A stretch of DNA of 64,000 nucleotides, taken from NCBI RefSeq assembly GCF_000626675.1, contig NZ_CP006842.1, forward strand, positions 2,790,001 to 2,854,000, read 5' to 3'. A program made the position numbers and the translations under genes. The stretch's first letter is position 1; each line of letters begins with the position of its first letter. The notes beneath the pieces were generated by a model, which was not told the origin of the DNA, did no database searches, and worked only from the letters and a program-made list of their open reading frames with translations. Of the stretch, positions 41,951 through 52,732 are shown in pieces. The DNA is from Corynebacterium glyciniphilum AJ 3170. GTDB lineage: Bacteria > Actinomycetota > Actinomycetes > Mycobacteriales > Mycobacteriaceae.

Positions 41951-44338
41951 TTACTCCACGACGGAGTTTGCACCGACAGCGTGGCTGAACAGCGAGGGCA
42001 ACGTGCCCTCCCATGCTTCCTTGGCGTCAGCGACCGGCACCGTGAACTCCGCGCCGACGGTGGTCACGGCGATCTGCGCGGCAGCCGCCGAGCCAGCGTC
42101 ATTGTCCCCGTCAGCTGAGACGCTCGAACCGATACGGTTCACCGGGACGCCGTGCCCGGCGAAGACCGCCTCGACTTTCTCCACAACGGAGGAGTCAGTG
42201 GCGTCGACCGCCACGAGCACACGCGTAGCGGTCTCAGAGAACAGGCCGGTGAACAGGTCAGCGACAGCATCGCCGGACGTGGCTTCCGTGGACAGGGCAG
42301 CGACCGGGTCCACGGACACCGATGCCCCCGACTGCGCGGCGTACTCCACGACGGCCTGCGAGAGACCTCCCTCAGACAGGTCGTGAGCCGAAGCGACCGC
42401 ACCGCGTAGTTCCCCGAGCGCAGCGCCGAGACGCTGCTCTGCCGACAGGTCCACTGCCGGCGGCATCCCGGCCAGGGTCGAGTGCTCGACCTGCTGCCAG
42501 ATGGAACCTCCGAGTTCATCGGCGGTCTCTGCACCGGCGAGCAGGAGCACGTGGTCTCCAGCCCCGGGACGGGTCGGGATCCGCGTTGCGACATCGTCGA
42601 TGGTCCCGAGCACAGCAATCACCGGTGTCGGAAGAATGGCCTCCGCGCCGGTCTGGTTGTAGAAGCTGACATTGCCGCCGGTCACCGGCACGGCGAGTTC
42701 GGCGCACCCGTCGGCGAGACCGTGTACGGCCTCACGGAACTGCCACATCACACCGGCGTCCTCCGGGGACCCGAAGTTCAGGCAGTTCGAGACCGCCACC
42801 GGCGTGGCCCCGGTCACCGACACATTGCGGTACGCCTCTGCGAGTGCCAGGCGGGCACCGGTGTTCGGGTCAAGCTTCGTGTAACGTCCGGATGCATCGG
42901 TCGACACGGCGATGCCACGGCCGGTCTCCTCGTCGATGCGCAGAACGCCTGCGTCGGCGTCCTTGGCCAGGACGGTGTTGCCTCGAACGTAACGGTCATA
43001 CTGCTCAGTGATGAAGGCACGCGAGCACAGTGCAGGCGATGCCGCGAGGTCCAGCATCGTCTGGCGGACCTCCTCAACTGAGGTAGGACGGGCGAGGCCG
43101 GGTTCTGCGTTCAGGGTGTCCTGGTCATCCGGACGGGTGACAGGTCGCTCGTACACGGGTCCTTCGTCTGCCATGGTGGCGGCATCAGCGTCGACCACGA
43201 TCTCACCGCGGTGTTCGATGACCAGATGGTCACCGTCGGTAACTTCGCCGAGGTCAGAGGCAATGACCTCCCACTTGTCGCAGACGGCCATGAACGCATC
43301 GACGTTGTCCGGAGTGACCACGGCCATCATGCGTTCCTGAGACTCCGAAGAGAGGATCTCCGCGGCGGTCATGCCTTCGGCACGAAGGTGGACCTTGTCC
43401 AGGTTGACGTGCATTCCGCCGTCACCAGCGGCGGCGAGCTCGGCGGTCGCACAGGACAGGCCTGCGCCGCCGAGGTCCTGGATACCGACGACCACGCCGG
43501 CGTTGTACAGGTCCAGGCAGCACTCGATGAGCACCTTTTCGGCGAAGGGGTCTCCGACCTGGACAGCGGGGAGCTTGCGCTCGGCGCCTTCCTCGAAGGT
43601 GTCGGATGCCAGCACGGACACACCGCCGATCCCGTCCAGGCCGGTGCGTGAGCCGAAGAGGATCACCCGGTTGCCAACGCCGGAGGCGAACGCGAGTTTG
43701 AGATCGTCGCTCTTGAGCGTCCCCACACAGAGCGCGTTGACCAGCGGGTTGCCTGCATAGGAGGCGTCAAAGACAGTCTCACCGCCAAGGTTCGGCAGGC
43801 CGAGGCTGTTACCGTACCCGCCGACACCGGCGACCACACCGGGCAGCACACGCTGGGTGTCCGGGGCGCCTGCCGCGCCGAAGCGCAACTGGTCCATCAC
43901 AGCAACCGGGCGTGCGCCCATGGCCATGATGTCGCGGACAATGCCGCCGACACCGGTCGCCGCACCCTGGTAGGGCTCGACGTAGGACGGGTGGTTGTGG
44001 GACTCCACCTTGAAAGTGACGGCGTTACCGTCTCCGATGTCGATGACGCCGGCGTTCTCTCCGATACCGGCGAGCATCTTGGACTTCATCTCGTCGGTGG
44101 TGGTCTCACCGAAGTACCGCAAGTGCACCTTGGAGGACTTGTAGGAGCAGTGCTCCGACCACATCACCGAGTACATCGCCAGTTCGGCGTCGGTGGGACG
44201 ACGGCCGAGGATGTCACGGATGCGCTGGTACTCGTCGGGCTTCAGGCCCAGCTCGGCCCACGGCTGGTCGAGCTCCGGGGTGGCGGACGCGTGGGCGACA
44301 GTGTCGTTCACGATGTTCACGGAGTTATCGTCAGTCAT
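41951..44338 (-). CDS. purL: Phosphoribosylformylglycinamidine synthase subunit PurL
   Basis: PurL uses ATP and ammonia to convert FGAR to FGAM. The 795-aa protein is the short type that works with separate PurQ and PurS. Recognised blocks are [15 protein letters not shown] near the N terminus, [36 protein letters not shown], and the C-terminal half with [10 protein letters not shown] and [13 protein letters not shown]. The ATG has GGAGATACAACAA upstream. It follows purQ by 13 bp. Confidence 0.97.
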   Translation of the reverse strand: MTDDNSVNIVNDTVAHASATPELDQPWAELGLKPDEYQRIRDILGRRPTDAELAMYSVMWSEHCSYKSSKVHLRYFGETTTDEMKSKMLAGIGENAGVIDIGDGNAVTFKVESHNHPSYVEPYQGAATGVGGIVRDIMAMGARPVAVMDQLRFGAAGAPDTQRVLPGVVAGVGGYGNSLGLPNLGGETVFDASYAGNPLVNALCVGTLKSDDLKLAFASGVGNRVILFGSRTGLDGIGGVSVLASDTFEEGAERKLPAVQVGDPFAEKVLIECCLDLYNAGVVVGIQDLGGAGLSCATAELAAAGDGGMHVNLDKVHLRAEGMTAAEILSSESQERMMAVVTPDNVDAFMAVCDKWEVIASDLGEVTDGDHLVIEHRGEIVVDADAATMADEGPVYERPVTRPDDQDTLNAEPGLARPTSVEEVRQTMLDLAASPALCSRAFITEQYDRYVRGNTVLAKDADAGVLRIDEETGRGIAVSTDASGRYTKLDPNTGARLALAEAYRNVSVTGATPVAVSNCLNFGSPEDAGVMWQFREAVHGLADGCAELAVPVTGGNVSFYNQTGAEAILPTPVIAVLGTIDDVATRIPTRPGAGDHVLLLAGAETADELGGSIWQQVEHSTLAGMPPAVDLSAEQRLGAALGELRGAVASAHDLSEGGLSQAVVEYAAQSGASVSVDPVAALSTEATSGDAVADLFTGLFSETATRVLVAVDATDSSVVEKVEAVFAGHGVPVNRIGSSVSADGDNDAGSAAAAQIAVTTVGAEFTVPVADAKEAWEGTLPSLFSHAVGANSVVE

Positions 44339-44351
44339 TTGTTGTATCTCC

Positions 44352-45023
44352 TCAGGCTGCCACGGAACCGACGGCGGACAGGAACATCTCCAGGCCGTCC
44401 AACGACGGCCCGGTCAGGGTCTCGACGGCGTGTTCCGGGTGCGGCATCAAGCCCACGACTCGTCCGTTGGCGGAGCTGATTCCGGCGATGTCATTGACCG
44501 ACCCGTTGTAGTTGTCGGTGTAGCGGAAGACGACACGTCCTTCGGCCTCAAGCTCGGCGACGGTGTCGGCGGCGGCCTGGAAACGGCCTTCCCCGTGCTT
44601 GGACGGAATGAGGATCTTCTGGCCCGTCTGCAGTGAGCTGGTCCACGCGGTCTCTGCGTTCACGACCTCCAGCACCGCATCGGTGCAGTGGAAGTGGAGC
44701 CCCTGGTTACGGGTCAACGCACCAGGCAGCAGACCCGACTCGGTGAGGATCTGGAATCCGTTGCAGATCCCGAGGACCGGCATTCCACCGGCAGCCTTCT
44801 CGACCACGGAACGCACCACGGGCGCCTGGGCGGCGATAGCCCCGGAGCGCAGGTAGTCCCCATAGGAGAATCCACCGGGGACGACAACGGCATCGACGTC
44901 CTTCAGGTCTGCGTCCGCGTGCCACAGCTCGACGGCTTCGGCACCGGCGATACGCACGGCCCGTGCGGCGTCGACATCATCCAACGTCCCGGGGAAGGTG
45001 ATGACACCGATGCGCGCGGTCAC
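44352..45023 (-). CDS. purQ: Phosphoribosylformylglycinamidine synthase subunit PurQ
   Basis: PurQ is the glutaminase that feeds ammonia to PurL. The 223-aa class I amidotransferase has the nucleophile in [11 protein letters not shown], and the His/Glu pair in [11 protein letters not shown]. The N terminus [20 protein letters not shown] and the [16 protein letters not shown] segment are typical. Its GTG overlaps the purS stop by 4 bp (GTGA), indicating coupled translation. Confidence 0.97.
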   Translation of the reverse strand: MTARIGVITFPGTLDDVDAARAVRIAGAEAVELWHADADLKDVDAVVVPGGFSYGDYLRSGAIAAQAPVVRSVVEKAAGGMPVLGICNGFQILTESGLLPGALTRNQGLHFHCTDAVLEVVNAETAWTSSLQTGQKILIPSKHGEGRFQAAADTVAELEAEGRVVFRYTDNYNGSVNDIAGISSANGRVVGLMPHPEHAVETLTGPSLDGLEMFLSAVGSVAA

Positions 45024-45283
45024 TCGGTGGCCCCGGCGGATCCGGTGATCTCGGTGGACACGACCTCGTAGTCCTCGATCACGGTGTTGGCGAGCAGCGT
45101 CGAGGCGACGCGCTCGAGGTCCTCGGCAGAGACGGAGTCATCGACCTCCAGCTCGAACCGCTTACCCTGGCGGACATCCTTGACGCCGGAGACGCCGATA
45201 CGCCCCAGCGCACGGACGACAGCCTGTCCCTGGGGATCCAGGATCTCGGCTTTGGGCATGACATTGACTACGACACGTGCCAC
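45020..45283 (-). CDS. purS: Phosphoribosylformylglycinamidine synthase subunit PurS
   Basis: PurS is the small structural subunit that bridges PurQ and PurL. The 87-aa protein shows the standard pattern [35 protein letters not shown] and the final helix [20 protein letters not shown]. The start is GTG at 45283 with GAGGAAAC upstream. It is the first gene of purSQL; a TATGGT hexamer near 45340 on the minus strand may be its -10. Confidence 0.96.
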   Translation of the reverse strand: MARVVVNVMPKAEILDPQGQAVVRALGRIGVSGVKDVRQGKRFELEVDDSVSAEDLERVASTLLANTVIEDYEVVSTEITGSAGATE

Positions 45284-45372
45284 GAGTTTCCTCTTGTTTC
45301 CTTGCTGTTAGCTGTAGGTGGGGAACAAGGCACAACCATACCGGGTGGCACGGACATCGCGAACCGACGGTC

Positions 45373-46788
45373 TCAGGGCTGCCAGCGTTCCGTACTGGGT
45401 TTCTGGTCTGCAGGCTGAGGAGAGGCACCGACGGGCTCGACGATCTCGTCGTCGGTCGAGTACTCGAAGGTCTTCTCCCGATCCAGAACAGCATTCGCCT
45501 GGGCCATGTCCAGCGACTTCGTCCACTTACCGACGAGAAGGGTCGCCACGGCGTTGCCCGTGAAGTTCGTCAGTGACCGTGCCTCGGACATGAACCGGTC
45601 GATACCGACGATGATGTCGACCCCGCCGAGCATCTCGGGACGGTGCGCCTGAAGCCCCGCCGCAAGAGCAGCAATACCGGCTCCGGACACACCAGCAGCA
45701 CCCTTGGAGGCGATGATCATGAACACGAGTAGTCCGATCTGTTCCCCGAGACCCATCGAAATGTTCATTGCATCAGCGATAAAGATGGACGCCATGGTCA
45801 GGTAGATGGCGGTACCGTCCAGGTTGAAGGAATAGCCGGTCGGCACAACGATACCGACGGTGGCCTTGTCCACTCCCGCGAACTCCATCTTCTGCATCAG
45901 CTGCGGCAGTGCAGACTCCGACGACGAAGTGCCGACGATGAGCAGGTACTCCCGCCCGAGGTAGCGCAGGACCTTGAAGATACTCAGTCCTGTCGAGGCA
46001 CGGAGAATAGTACCCAGGACGAGGACGATAAAAAGCACACACGTGATGTAGAAGCCGAGCATCAACGTGATGAGCTGCCAGACAGCGTCCATCCCCGTGC
46101 CTCCCACGACACCGGCCATAGCTCCGAAAGCGCCTACCGGCGCAACCCAGAGAATCATGGACATGACTTTGAACACGACCTTCTGCGCCAGCTCGATACC
46201 GTACAGGCAGGGGCCGGCGATCTTGTTCGGCATCGCCTGCAGTGCGAAACCGACGAGCAGCGCCACGAACAGCGTCTGCAGGACAGCCTGTTCGGGATCA
46301 GTGAAGGCAGAGACGATCGTGTCCGGAATGATGTTCTGAATGAAGCCGAAGAAGCCACCTTCACTCTCTGCAGCTGCATCGACATCGCCGCTACCAGCGG
46401 AAATCCCCAGTCCTTCACCCGGCTGGATGAAGTTCCCGACGAGGAGCCCGATACCAAGAGCGAACGTCGACATGATCAGGAAGTAGACCAACGCAATACC
46501 GCCGGCCTTACCGACGGTGGCCGCCTCGCGGACATGGCCGATACCGATGACGATCGTGCAGAAGATGATCGGTGGGATCACCATCTTGATCAGGCTCACG
46601 AACATCGTACCGAGGGGTTTGAGGCCTTCTCCGACCCCAGGAGCGAGCAACCCGACGGTGATTCCGGCGATCACAGCGACGATCACGCTGAGATACAGCC
46701 AGTGAGACTTGTCTTTCGGCTTCGCGTTCGTCCCGGCGTCTGCACCTTGTGTGGTGGCAGTCACCTCGGGACCCTGTTCGTTTGTCAT
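45373..46788 (-). CDS. dctA: C4-dicarboxylate/cation symporter (DAACS family)
   Basis: The 471-aa membrane protein belongs to the glutamate/dicarboxylate:cation symporter family. It has the serine-rich re-entrant loop GTSSSESALPQLM, the substrate/cation motif GYSFNLDGTAIYLTMA and the helix-8 region FTGNAVATLLVG. C. glutamicum DctA (cg2870), between the pur genes and ptrB, imports succinate, fumarate and malate; the position here is the same, so I prefer dctA over gltP. Substrate choice is inferred. The N- and C-terminal tails are hydrophilic. Confidence 0.88.
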   Translation of the reverse strand: MTNEQGPEVTATTQGADAGTNAKPKDKSHWLYLSVIVAVIAGITVGLLAPGVGEGLKPLGTMFVSLIKMVIPPIIFCTIVIGIGHVREAATVGKAGGIALVYFLIMSTFALGIGLLVGNFIQPGEGLGISAGSGDVDAAAESEGGFFGFIQNIIPDTIVSAFTDPEQAVLQTLFVALLVGFALQAMPNKIAGPCLYGIELAQKVVFKVMSMILWVAPVGAFGAMAGVVGGTGMDAVWQLITLMLGFYITCVLFIVLVLGTILRASTGLSIFKVLRYLGREYLLIVGTSSSESALPQLMQKMEFAGVDKATVGIVVPTGYSFNLDGTAIYLTMASIFIADAMNISMGLGEQIGLLVFMIIASKGAAGVSGAGIAALAAGLQAHRPEMLGGVDIIVGIDRFMSEARSLTNFTGNAVATLLVGKWTKSLDMAQANAVLDREKTFEYSTDDEIVEPVGASPQPADQKPSTERWQP

Positions 46789-46834
46789 GGAACAGCAACC
46801 TACGCCTGAACACCCCCTCTCACAAAGCGGGAAA

Positions 46835-46860
46835 GTGCAGGTGAACTTGGTTTACTGCAC
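46835..46860. promoter_or_regulatory. Imperfect dyad upstream of dctA
   Basis: GTGCAGGTGAAC and GTTTACTGCAC form an inverted repeat with GTGCA/TGCAC ends, 47-72 bp before the dctA ATG. The minus strand just beyond it has TATTTT, a possible -10. The dyad could be a repressor or activator site for dctA. I do not recognise the regulator. Confidence 0.35.
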
Positions 46861-46891
46861 GATCAGGGGTGCAAAATACCCCCGAGGGTAC

Positions 46892-49069
46892 TCAACCCAG
46901 CAGCTCCGTCGCCCCCATCCGGTCAAGCTCCCACGCGGTCTCGAAAGCGGACTGCCGCCACTTTTCATAACGCCCGGATACTCCTCCGTGACCTGAGGTC
47001 ATGTCCGTCTTCAGCAGGAAATCGCCGACGCCCTCGACATCACCGGCAACCTCACGCAACTTCGCAATCCACTTCGTCGGTTCCACGTACAGCACCCGGG
47101 TGTCGTTGAGACCGCTGATCGCCAGAATCGACGGGTACGCCTGGGCGGTCACGTTCTCGTACGGGGCATAGGTCGACATGTAGTCATACACGTCCGGATC
47201 GTGGTACGGATCGCCCCACTCCTCCCACTCGGTCACCGTCAGCGGGAGCTCCGGCATCAGAATGCTGGTGAGCGGGTCGACGAAGGGGACCACCGCTTCG
47301 ATACCAGCGAAGCGGTCCGGGGCCATGTTCGCCACAGCTCCCATAAGCAGGCCACCAGCGGAACCGCCTTCCGCCACCATCTTCTGCGGCGAGGTGATCC
47401 CCGCAGCGATCAGGTCGTCGGCCACGGCGATGAAGTCAGTGAAGGTGTTCGTCTTCTGCAGCATCTTGCCCTGCTCGTACCAGTGACGCCCCATCTCACC
47501 ACCGCCGCGGACGTGCGCCACCGCGTACACCACACCACGGTCCAGCATCGACAGCCGGAACACCGAGAAGTACGGGTCCATGCTGGCCTCATACGAGCCG
47601 TAGCCGTACAGCAGGACCGGGTGCACAGTGCCTTCAGCCAGCGGATCCACGTCGGTGCGGTGGATCAGGGACACCGGGATCCGTGCCCCGTCGGACGCAG
47701 TGACCCACCGTCGCGAGGCAGTGTAGCGCGACCGGTCGAAGTCACCGAGCACCGTCTGCTCACGACGCAGCAACCGCTCCCCGGTCCGCAGGTCGATCTC
47801 CCACACCTGCGCCGGCGTGACGTAACTGGTGTAGCTGATGCGCAGGACTGGGGACTCCCACTCGGAGTTGCCGACGGTACCGGCCGAGTAGATCTCCTCG
47901 TCGAACTCGATCGGTTCAAACCGCCCCCAGCCACCCGCAGCATCCGAGACGTCCATCAGGGACAACTGCTCGATGGCGTTCTCCCGGGTAGCGAGCACGA
48001 GGTGGTCGGCGAAGCAGTCCACCCCCTCAACCCTGACATCGTCACGGTGCGGGACGAGGACATCATAGGACGCGTCGTCGAAGCTGCCGATCGTACCCAC
48101 CGGACAATGGCCGACCTCACCGTTGGGCAGGCCGTCGAGTTCCTCCCGGACGACCAGCCAGGCGTCCTCCCCGCCGACCACGACATGGTCGACGTCGTAC
48201 TGCACGTCCTTCTCCCGCGGACGGATACAGGTCAGTTCGCCCTCCGGGTCGCCTGTCTCCTCCGAGACATCGAGGTACCAGGTTTCGGAGGTGGTCTTCG
48301 AGGCAGTGGAGACCAACAGGAAGTGCTCGGAGCGGGTCACTCCGAGACCGGTCCAGTACGCTTCATCCTCCTCACGGAAGACACACACGTCCTCACTCTC
48401 CGGCGTACCGATCTTGTGCCGCCAGATCTCGTGGGGACGCCATGCATCGTCGACCCGCTGGTAGAAGAGGTAGTCGTCGCCGACCCACGTGGCACCGTAA
48501 GCGACGCCTTCCAGGGCATCCTCCAACAGGACGCCGTTGACCAGGTCCTTGATCCGCAGGGTGAACCGCTCGTCGCCGACAGTGTCAGTCGAGTATGCCA
48601 ACAAGGTGCCGTCCACGGTCACGCTCGCTGCCCCGAGGCTGAAGAACTCCTCCCCTTCTGCCAGCACGTTGCAGTCCAGCATGACCTGCTCACGGGCCGC
48701 GGGCTCCCCGGGGACGATCTCGGGTGGAGTCCAGGACGCCGCCGCGTCGGCGGTATCGACGGGGATCCGGCACATGGTGGGATAACTCTTCCCCTCCTCG
48801 GTGCGGGAGAAATACCACCACAGCCCCGAGCGCACCGGAACCGACAGGTCGGTTTCCTGGATCTTCGACTTCACCTCGTTGAAGACCGCGTCCTCCAGGG
48901 GCTTGAGGTGGGCCGTCCGTGCGTCGGTGTACGCGTTCTCCGCGGTGAGGTGTGCCAGCACCTCGGAGTTGTCCTTGTCCCGCAACCACTCGTAGTCGTC
49001 GACGACATCACGCCCATGGAAACTACGGGTGACGGGCTTCTTCTTCGCTACCGGTGGGTTCGCATCCAT
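46892..49069 (-). CDS. ptrB: Oligopeptidase B-like prolyl oligopeptidase (protease II)
   Basis: This S9 serine peptidase cleaves short peptides after basic residues. The 725-aa protein has an N-terminal beta-propeller and a C-terminal alpha/beta-hydrolase. The nucleophile is in AEGGSAGGLLMGAVANM, the acid is in the GLNDTRVLYVEPTKW region, and the His is in TSGHGGVSGRYEKW. There is no signal peptide, so it acts in the cytoplasm. The ATG at 49069 lies 36 bp after purC. With the Opp-type importer downstream it could process imported peptides, an inference from proximity. Confidence 0.93.
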   Translation of the reverse strand: MDANPPVAKKKPVTRSFHGRDVVDDYEWLRDKDNSEVLAHLTAENAYTDARTAHLKPLEDAVFNEVKSKIQETDLSVPVRSGLWWYFSRTEEGKSYPTMCRIPVDTADAAASWTPPEIVPGEPAAREQVMLDCNVLAEGEEFFSLGAASVTVDGTLLAYSTDTVGDERFTLRIKDLVNGVLLEDALEGVAYGATWVGDDYLFYQRVDDAWRPHEIWRHKIGTPESEDVCVFREEDEAYWTGLGVTRSEHFLLVSTASKTTSETWYLDVSEETGDPEGELTCIRPREKDVQYDVDHVVVGGEDAWLVVREELDGLPNGEVGHCPVGTIGSFDDASYDVLVPHRDDVRVEGVDCFADHLVLATRENAIEQLSLMDVSDAAGGWGRFEPIEFDEEIYSAGTVGNSEWESPVLRISYTSYVTPAQVWEIDLRTGERLLRREQTVLGDFDRSRYTASRRWVTASDGARIPVSLIHRTDVDPLAEGTVHPVLLYGYGSYEASMDPYFSVFRLSMLDRGVVYAVAHVRGGGEMGRHWYEQGKMLQKTNTFTDFIAVADDLIAAGITSPQKMVAEGGSAGGLLMGAVANMAPDRFAGIEAVVPFVDPLTSILMPELPLTVTEWEEWGDPYHDPDVYDYMSTYAPYENVTAQAYPSILAISGLNDTRVLYVEPTKWIAKLREVAGDVEGVGDFLLKTDMTSGHGGVSGRYEKWRQSAFETAWELDRMGATELLG

Positions 49070-49105
49070 GGGACACGATCGTAGCGCCCACCGGAAGGGA
49101 GCAGG

Positions 49106-50005
49106 TTACCGGTCGGTGCAGGTGCCGATCCAGTCGGCGAAACGCTGGCCGGAGATTCTCTCGTAGGCGTCCACGTAGCGTTCGCGGGTCGCCTCGACCA
49201 CCGGGCCCGGGAGCTCAGGCGGCGGAGTGCCCTCATTCTTGTCCCACCCCGACTTCGGCCCGGTCAGCCAGTTGCGTACATACTGCTTGTCGAAGCTGGG
49301 CTGAACCTTGCCCTCCTCGTAGGAGTCAGCCGGCCAGTAACGGGAGGAGTCGGGCGTCAGCACCTCGTCGCCGAGCACCAGGTTACCGTCCGCGTCCAGG
49401 CCGAACTCGAACTTGGTGTCAGCCAGGATGATGCCGTGTTCCGCGGCGATTCCGGCGGCCTGGGTATAGATCGCGATCGAGGCGTGGCGCAGTTCCTCGG
49501 CACGCTCCCGGCCGAGCCCCTCGACGACCACGTCGAAAGAGACGTTCTCGTCGTGATCGCCGATCTCCGCCTTGGTTGCGGGGGTGAAGATCGGCTCCGG
49601 CAGTTTGGACGACTCAGTCAGACCGTCCGGGAGTTCCACGCCGCACACCGACCCGGTCTCCCGGTACTCGGCAAGCCCCGAACCGGTGAGGTAGCCGCGG
49701 ACGACGCACTCAAACGGCAACATCTCAAGTTTGCGGCACACCTGCGCCCGCCCCAAGGACTTCTGCGGGATGCGCTCATCGTCGGCGGGGCCGGCAAGGT
49801 GGTTCGGGAAATCAATGCGGCCGAAAAAGAAGTCGCTCATCGCGGTGAGCACCCGCCCCTTGTCCGGGATCGGGGTCTCCAGCACAAAGTCGAAGGCGGA
49901 GATCCGGTCGGTGGCCACCATGAGCAGGGTGTCCTCGTCGATCTCGTAGATCTCGCGGACCTTTCCCGCGGAGAAATGGGTGTAGTCGGACAAGTCGGGT
50001 CGCAT
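49106..50005 (-). CDS. purC: SAICAR synthetase
   Basis: PurC couples CAIR and aspartate in purine synthesis. The 299-aa protein has the expected N terminus [32 protein letters not shown] (in pieces) and motifs [25 protein letters not shown], and [16 protein letters not shown]. The ATG at 50005 is the family start. In C. glutamicum purB lies upstream of purC; here the next gene upstream is a peptide transporter, so purB is not adjacent. Confidence 0.97.
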   Translation of the reverse strand: MRPDLSDYTHFSAGKVREIYEIDEDTLLMVATDRISAFDFVLETPIPDKGRVLTAMSDFFFGRIDFPNHLAGPADDERIPQKSLGRAQVCRKLEMLPFECVVRGYLTGSGLAEYRETGSVCGVELPDGLTESSKLPEPIFTPATKAEIGDHDENVSFDVVVEGLGRERAEELRHASIAIYTQAAGIAAEHGIILADTKFEFGLDADGNLVLGDEVLTPDSSRYWPADSYEEGKVQPSFDKQYVRNWLTGPKSGWDKNEGTPPPELPGPVVEATRERYVDAYERISGQRFADWIGTCTDR

Positions 50006-50168
50006 GGCCTGCAGAGTCTAGCCCTCACGACCGGCAATCTCCACGTGCCCCCGCAGACCTCACGCGAGAGGTGCCGACGGGGTTTTCTGTTTCACCATGC
50101 GAGACAGGGAAGAATCACTAAACTTTCCATTTTCGACGTTTCCTGTACACCTCACGAAAGTGCCATCC

Positions 50169-51803
50169 ATGAGAATCCGACCCCGTCGGGCACTGGCGGC
50201 GACCCTCACCGGGCTAGCCCTGCTGCTCTCCACGACGGCGTGTGTACCGGACCGGGACGACATCCCGTCCGACTACATCACGTTCTTCGGCGGCGAACCA
50301 CAGAATCCGCTGCTGACCACCAACACCAACGAAGTCCAGGGCGGTGAAGTCCTCCGTGCGATGTATACCGGCCTGGTCGGCTACAGCCCCGACGGCGAGC
50401 CGTACAACGCCGTCGCCGAGGACATCGAACCGAACGACGACTCCTCCAGCTTCCACGTGACCCTGAAGGACGGCTGGACCTTCACCAACGGTGAACCGGT
50501 CACTTCCGCCAGTTTCATCGACGCCTGGAACTTCGGTGCAACCTCGGCCAACGCCCAGCTCGGCGCGGACTTCTTCTCCGCCATCGAGGGCTACGACGAT
50601 GTCGCCGGCGAAGACGCCACTGCGACGGAGATGTCCGGCCTCACCGAGATCAACGACCGTGAATTCACCGTCGATCTGTCGGCGCCGGATGCCTCCTTCC
50701 CCACCCAGCTGGGGTACTACGCCTTCTCCCCGCTGCCCCAGGTCGCCTTCGATGACGTAGATGCCTTCGGCCAGCATCCGATCGGAAACGGTCCCTACAT
50801 GTTCGACGGAGACGATGCCTGGCAGCACAATGTATCGATCCAGCTGAAGGCCAACCCGGACTACGCCGGCGACGACAAGGCCCAGAACCCGGGTATCGCC
50901 TTCAAACACTATGCCGACGTAGCCACCGCCTACGCTGACCTGCAGTCCGGCGACCTGGACCACATGCGCGAGAACGTCGGTCCGAGGGCTCTTCCCAGCT
51001 ACCGGGTGGACTTCCCCGACAGCAACGACGACGCCCCTTATGCGGCTATCCAGAACTTCACCATCCCCGAGAACCTTCCCGGTTTCCAGACGGATGAAGA
51101 AGGTCGGCTGCGTCGTGCCGCGATCTCCATGGCCATCGACCGGGATCTCATCATCGACAAACTCTTCTTCGGTGGACGACAGGTCGCCGAGGACTTCGGC
51201 GCTCCCACCCTCGAAGGCGGTATCGCGGATGTGCCGGGCAAGGAGGTGCTGACCTTCCAACCGGACAAGGCCCGCGAACTGTGGGAGAAGGCCAACGAGA
51301 TCAACCCCTACAGCGGTGAATCGTTCCAGATCGCCTACAACGCTGACGGCGGGCACCAGCAATGGGTCGAGGGCGTGACCAACAGCATCCGCCAGGTGCT
51401 CGGCATCAAGGCCTCCGGTAAGGCCTACCCCACCTTCCAGGCCCAGCGTGACGCGATCGTCAACCGCACCGTGGGATCTGCCTTCCGGTCCGGATGGAAC
51501 GCCGACTACCCGTCCATCTCGTCCTTCCTGGTCTCCAACTACCGCACCGGCGGTGGGTCGAATGACGGCGACTACTCGAACCCGGAGTTCGACGACCTGC
51601 TCGCACAGGCATCGTCGTCTCCCGATTCCGCGGCTGCCCAGGCCTACTACGACGGCGCGCAGGCCGTCCTGATGGAGGACCTGCCGCAGATCCCCCTGTG
51701 GTACTACGCTGCGACCACCGCCTGGAACCCTGACCTGCACAACGTGGAGACGAACTGGCAGGGTATGCCCGTCTACACCGCGATCACGAAGGACGGTGAG
51801 TGA
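50169..51803 (+). CDS. Peptide ABC transporter substrate-binding lipoprotein
   Basis: The 544-aa preprotein is an OppA/DppA-type (family 5) solute-binding protein. It has a signal peptide and lipobox LSTTAC (C25), then the family-5 pattern GGEPQNPLLTTNTNE, LRAMYTGLVGYSPDG, and the signature-like FHVTLKDGWTFTNGEPVTSASF. I chose the ATG at 50169; the frame opens at 50097 but lacks a signal in that longer form. It binds oligopeptides or similar ligands outside the membrane; specificity is unknown. Its last 4 bp overlap the permease gene. Confidence 0.93.
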   Translation: MRIRPRRALAATLTGLALLLSTTACVPDRDDIPSDYITFFGGEPQNPLLTTNTNEVQGGEVLRAMYTGLVGYSPDGEPYNAVAEDIEPNDDSSSFHVTLKDGWTFTNGEPVTSASFIDAWNFGATSANAQLGADFFSAIEGYDDVAGEDATATEMSGLTEINDREFTVDLSAPDASFPTQLGYYAFSPLPQVAFDDVDAFGQHPIGNGPYMFDGDDAWQHNVSIQLKANPDYAGDDKAQNPGIAFKHYADVATAYADLQSGDLDHMRENVGPRALPSYRVDFPDSNDDAPYAAIQNFTIPENLPGFQTDEEGRLRRAAISMAIDRDLIIDKLFFGGRQVAEDFGAPTLEGGIADVPGKEVLTFQPDKARELWEKANEINPYSGESFQIAYNADGGHQQWVEGVTNSIRQVLGIKASGKAYPTFQAQRDAIVNRTVGSAFRSGWNADYPSISSFLVSNYRTGGGSNDGDYSNPEFDDLLAQASSSPDSAAAQAYYDGAQAVLMEDLPQIPLWYYAATTAWNPDLHNVETNWQGMPVYTAITKDGE

Positions 51804-52732
51804 CCGTGTGGTGGTACCTCGGTAAACGACTGCTCCAGCTCATCCCCGTCTTCTTCGGAGCGACCTTCCTCATCTACGCCATGGTCTTCCTCATGCCGGG
51901 AGACCCCGTCCTCGCTCTGGCCGGAGACAAAGCCGCCGAACCGGCTGTCCTCGACCAGATCCGCGCCGACTACAACCTGGACAAGCCCTTTCTCGTCCAG
52001 TACCTGCTCTTCATCGGCGGGTTCTTCACCGGCGACATGGGCACAACCTTCTCCGGCCGTGCCGTCACCGAGGTCCTCGCCGAGACCTTCCCGATCACCA
52101 TCCGGCTGGCGCTGATGGCTCTGGTCATCGAGGCTGTGATGGGCATCGTCTTCGGCCTGATCGCGGGGCTGAAGAAGGGCAAGTGGTTCGACTCGACTCT
52201 GCTGGTCGTGTCCCTGTTCATCATCGCCGTGCCGACCTTCGTCATCGGCTTCGTCGGCCAGTTTCTCTTCGGCATCCAATGGGGTGTTGTCCCGCCGACG
52301 GTCGGCTCCGACGGCTCCTTCAGCCGACTGCTGTTACCCGCCATCGTGCTGGGTATGGTCTCCTTCGCCTACGTCCTACGGTTGACGCGGTCCGAAGTGG
52401 CACAGAACCTGCGCGCCGACTTCGTCCGCACCGCCTCGGCCCGCGGGCTCTCCCGCGGCGTCGTCGTCCGCGATCACGTCCTGCGCAACTCACTGGTCCC
52501 GGTCGTCACCTTCCTCGGCGCCGACCTCGCCACACTGATGGGCGGCGCGATCGTGACCGAGGGCATCTTCAACATTCACGGTGTCGGTGGACTGATCTTC
52601 CAGTCCGTCAGCATCGGTGAAGCCCCCACCGTGGTCAGTGTCGTGACGATTCTGGTGGTCATCTTCGTGGTGGCCAACCTCATCATCGACCTGCTCTACG
52701 CCCTGCTCGACCCGAGGATCCGATATGCCTGA
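51800..52732 (+). CDS. Peptide ABC transporter permease, OppB type
   Basis: The 310-aa membrane protein has the OppB/DppB N terminus (YLGKRLLQLIPVFFGATFLIYAMVFLMPGDP), an extended periplasmic loop and the EAA motif ARGLSRGVVVRDHVLRNSLVPVVT. It pairs with the next permease. The GTG start overlaps the preceding stop by 4 bp, and the end overlaps the next gene by 8 bp, so the operon is fully coupled. Confidence 0.93.
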   Translation: MTVWWYLGKRLLQLIPVFFGATFLIYAMVFLMPGDPVLALAGDKAAEPAVLDQIRADYNLDKPFLVQYLLFIGGFFTGDMGTTFSGRAVTEVLAETFPITIRLALMALVIEAVMGIVFGLIAGLKKGKWFDSTLLVVSLFIIAVPTFVIGFVGQFLFGIQWGVVPPTVGSDGSFSRLLLPAIVLGMVSFAYVLRLTRSEVAQNLRADFVRTASARGLSRGVVVRDHVLRNSLVPVVTFLGADLATLMGGAIVTEGIFNIHGVGGLIFQSVSIGEAPTVVSVVTILVVIFVVANLIIDLLYALLDPRIRYA

